From: J054 sp963850255
GTDB taxonomy: Bacteria > Pseudomonadota > Gammaproteobacteria > Steroidobacterales > GCA-2729495
Reading direction: 5' to 3'
DNA length: 64,000 nucleotides
Assembly (NCBI GenBank): GCA_963850255.1
Contig: CAWKLL010000029.1
Location: forward strand, 54,792-118,791
Position numbers and translations under genes: made by a program. Each line of letters starts with the position of its first letter. Positions within the stretch are counted from its first letter, which is position 1. Positions 63,425-64,000 of the stretch are shown piece by piece. The notes under the pieces were generated by a model that saw only the letters and a list, made by a program, of their open reading frames with translations, did no database searches and was not told where the DNA came from.

Positions 63425-64000
63425 AGCTGAGTCTCCGTGCTGCGCTGCGCGGCAGCTTGAAAATCAATGATCGCGCCGGCTGCCAGCAGCAGGCTGAGCA
63501 TCTCTGCCAGCTCGAAGTCGGCTTGCAGGGCAAGGCTTGCCCGGGCTGCTTCACCCAGTGTCCGTCCTGCGCGCAGAGACTGCAGAAACACGATTCCGCC
63601 GGTCGGTAAAAGGCGCTGAGCGACCTGCGCCTGCGGGCGGAATATCGCGACGTCGTGGCCGCCGGCCTGCAGGTTTAGCTCGGCGCCTTGCTGTTCGCCC
63701 TGGTTGCTGGTCCAGATATCCAGGATTGGCCAGCGGGACGAACAAATCTGTAGCGATGGGTGCAGTTTCAATTGCAGACCAATCAATTGTTCGCCGTCAA
63801 CAGCGCCTAGACTTTGCGGTTCGACCGGCGTTGCTTCAGCAGCGTGGTAGGCGCGCTGACGAAGCCACTCGAGACCGGCCACATCAGCCAGGTAGGGAAG
63901 TTGTGCGGCCGGTGAAAAGTTTTTAATAAATGCCGGGAAACTCGCGCCGTATTCCAGCAACAGCGGTGAGTCGGGCAAATTGTCTGCCACGTAGCGCCGG
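63421..64000 (-). CDS. DUF2063 (HvfC/BufC-like) protein, N-terminus cut by window edge
   Basis: At least 192 residues of a DUF2063 protein. The visible start (RRYVADNLPDSPLLLEYGAS) lies inside the DNA-binding-like N-terminal domain; LPYLADVAGLEWLRQRAYHA and the C-terminal domain follow. DUF2063 proteins accompany DUF692 enzymes in bufferin peptide operons. The upstream genes, where the bufferin and DUF692 would be, lie beyond base 64000. The first in-frame GTG at 63990 is internal, not a start. Confidence 0.8.
   Translation of the reverse strand, partial: RRYVADNLPDSPLLLEYGASFPAFIKNFSPAAQLPYLADVAGLEWLRQRAYHAAEATPVEPQSLGAVDGEQLIGLQLKLHPSLQICSSRWPILDIWTSNQGEQQGAELNLQAGGHDVAIFRPQAQVAQRLLPTGGIVFLQSLRAGRTLGEAARASLALQADFELAEMLSLLLAAGAIIDFQAAAQRSTETQL

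Noticed and set aside
1..64000. tRNA, rRNA, CRISPR array, insertion sequence or phage genes
   Set aside because: None was recognised on either strand by reading; no regularly spaced repeats or transposase-like ORFs are present.

Overview
This is a GC-rich gammaproteobacterial chromosome window. About 39 kb holds one almost complete polar-flagellum gene set, followed by about 25 kb of accessory genes. FlhF and FleN (polar placement and number control), the fleS-fleR pair, two-domain FlgJ, six sigma-54 promoters and three sigma-28 promoters match the Pseudomonas/Xanthomonadales type of flagellar hierarchy. I cannot name the genus from sequence alone.

Left part (1-39.2 kb). On the minus strand, reading right to left: flgB-C-D-E-F-G-H-I-J-K-L (rod, hook, rings, junction); fliC flagellin with its own sigma-28 promoter and terminator; flaG, fliD, fliS, a FliT-like gene and an atypical PilZ gene; fleS-fleR; fliE-F-G-H-I-J (MS ring, switch, export ATPase); fliK; then the unbroken run fliL-M-N-O-P-Q-R-flhB-flhA-flhF-fleN-fliA-motA-motB, with motB cut by the left edge. 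flgA, flgM and flgN lie divergently from flgB on the plus strand. Neither fleQ nor any che gene is present. The promoters imply the usual order: sigma-54 with FleR for structural genes, then FliA (restrained by FlgM) for fliC, flaG and flgM.

Middle part (39.2-51 kb). This is a mixed set of short transcription units: an HDOD protein, an AraC regulator, a UspA protein, a photolyase, a monooxygenase-like ABM protein, a periplasmic FKBP, a SYLF/YSC84 protein, several tiny ORFs, and a cluster of DUF1838 genes. That cluster has one intact copy, one decayed remnant and one disrupted copy, around an AT-rich, gene-poor island.

Right part (51-64 kb). A large AsmA-like gene is followed by what looks like a metal/thiol defence island. 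A MerR regulator sits between a ZntA-type P-type ATPase plus MFS gene on one side and a divergent CydDC-like ABC exporter pair on the other. Both sides carry the same long-spacer MerR-type promoter, TTGACC-N20-(T/C)AGGAT, sharing 15 identical bases. The window ends in a DUF2063-DoxX gene pair of the kind found in bufferin (copper-buffering) operons.

Data quality. At least fifteen reading-frame breaks occur in fliC, flgJ, flgF, flgB, a DUF1838 gene, the AsmA-like gene and both ABC genes. Every one is repaired by removing exactly one base. Uncorrected assembly insertions are the simplest explanation, so I treat most of these genes as probably intact in the organism.
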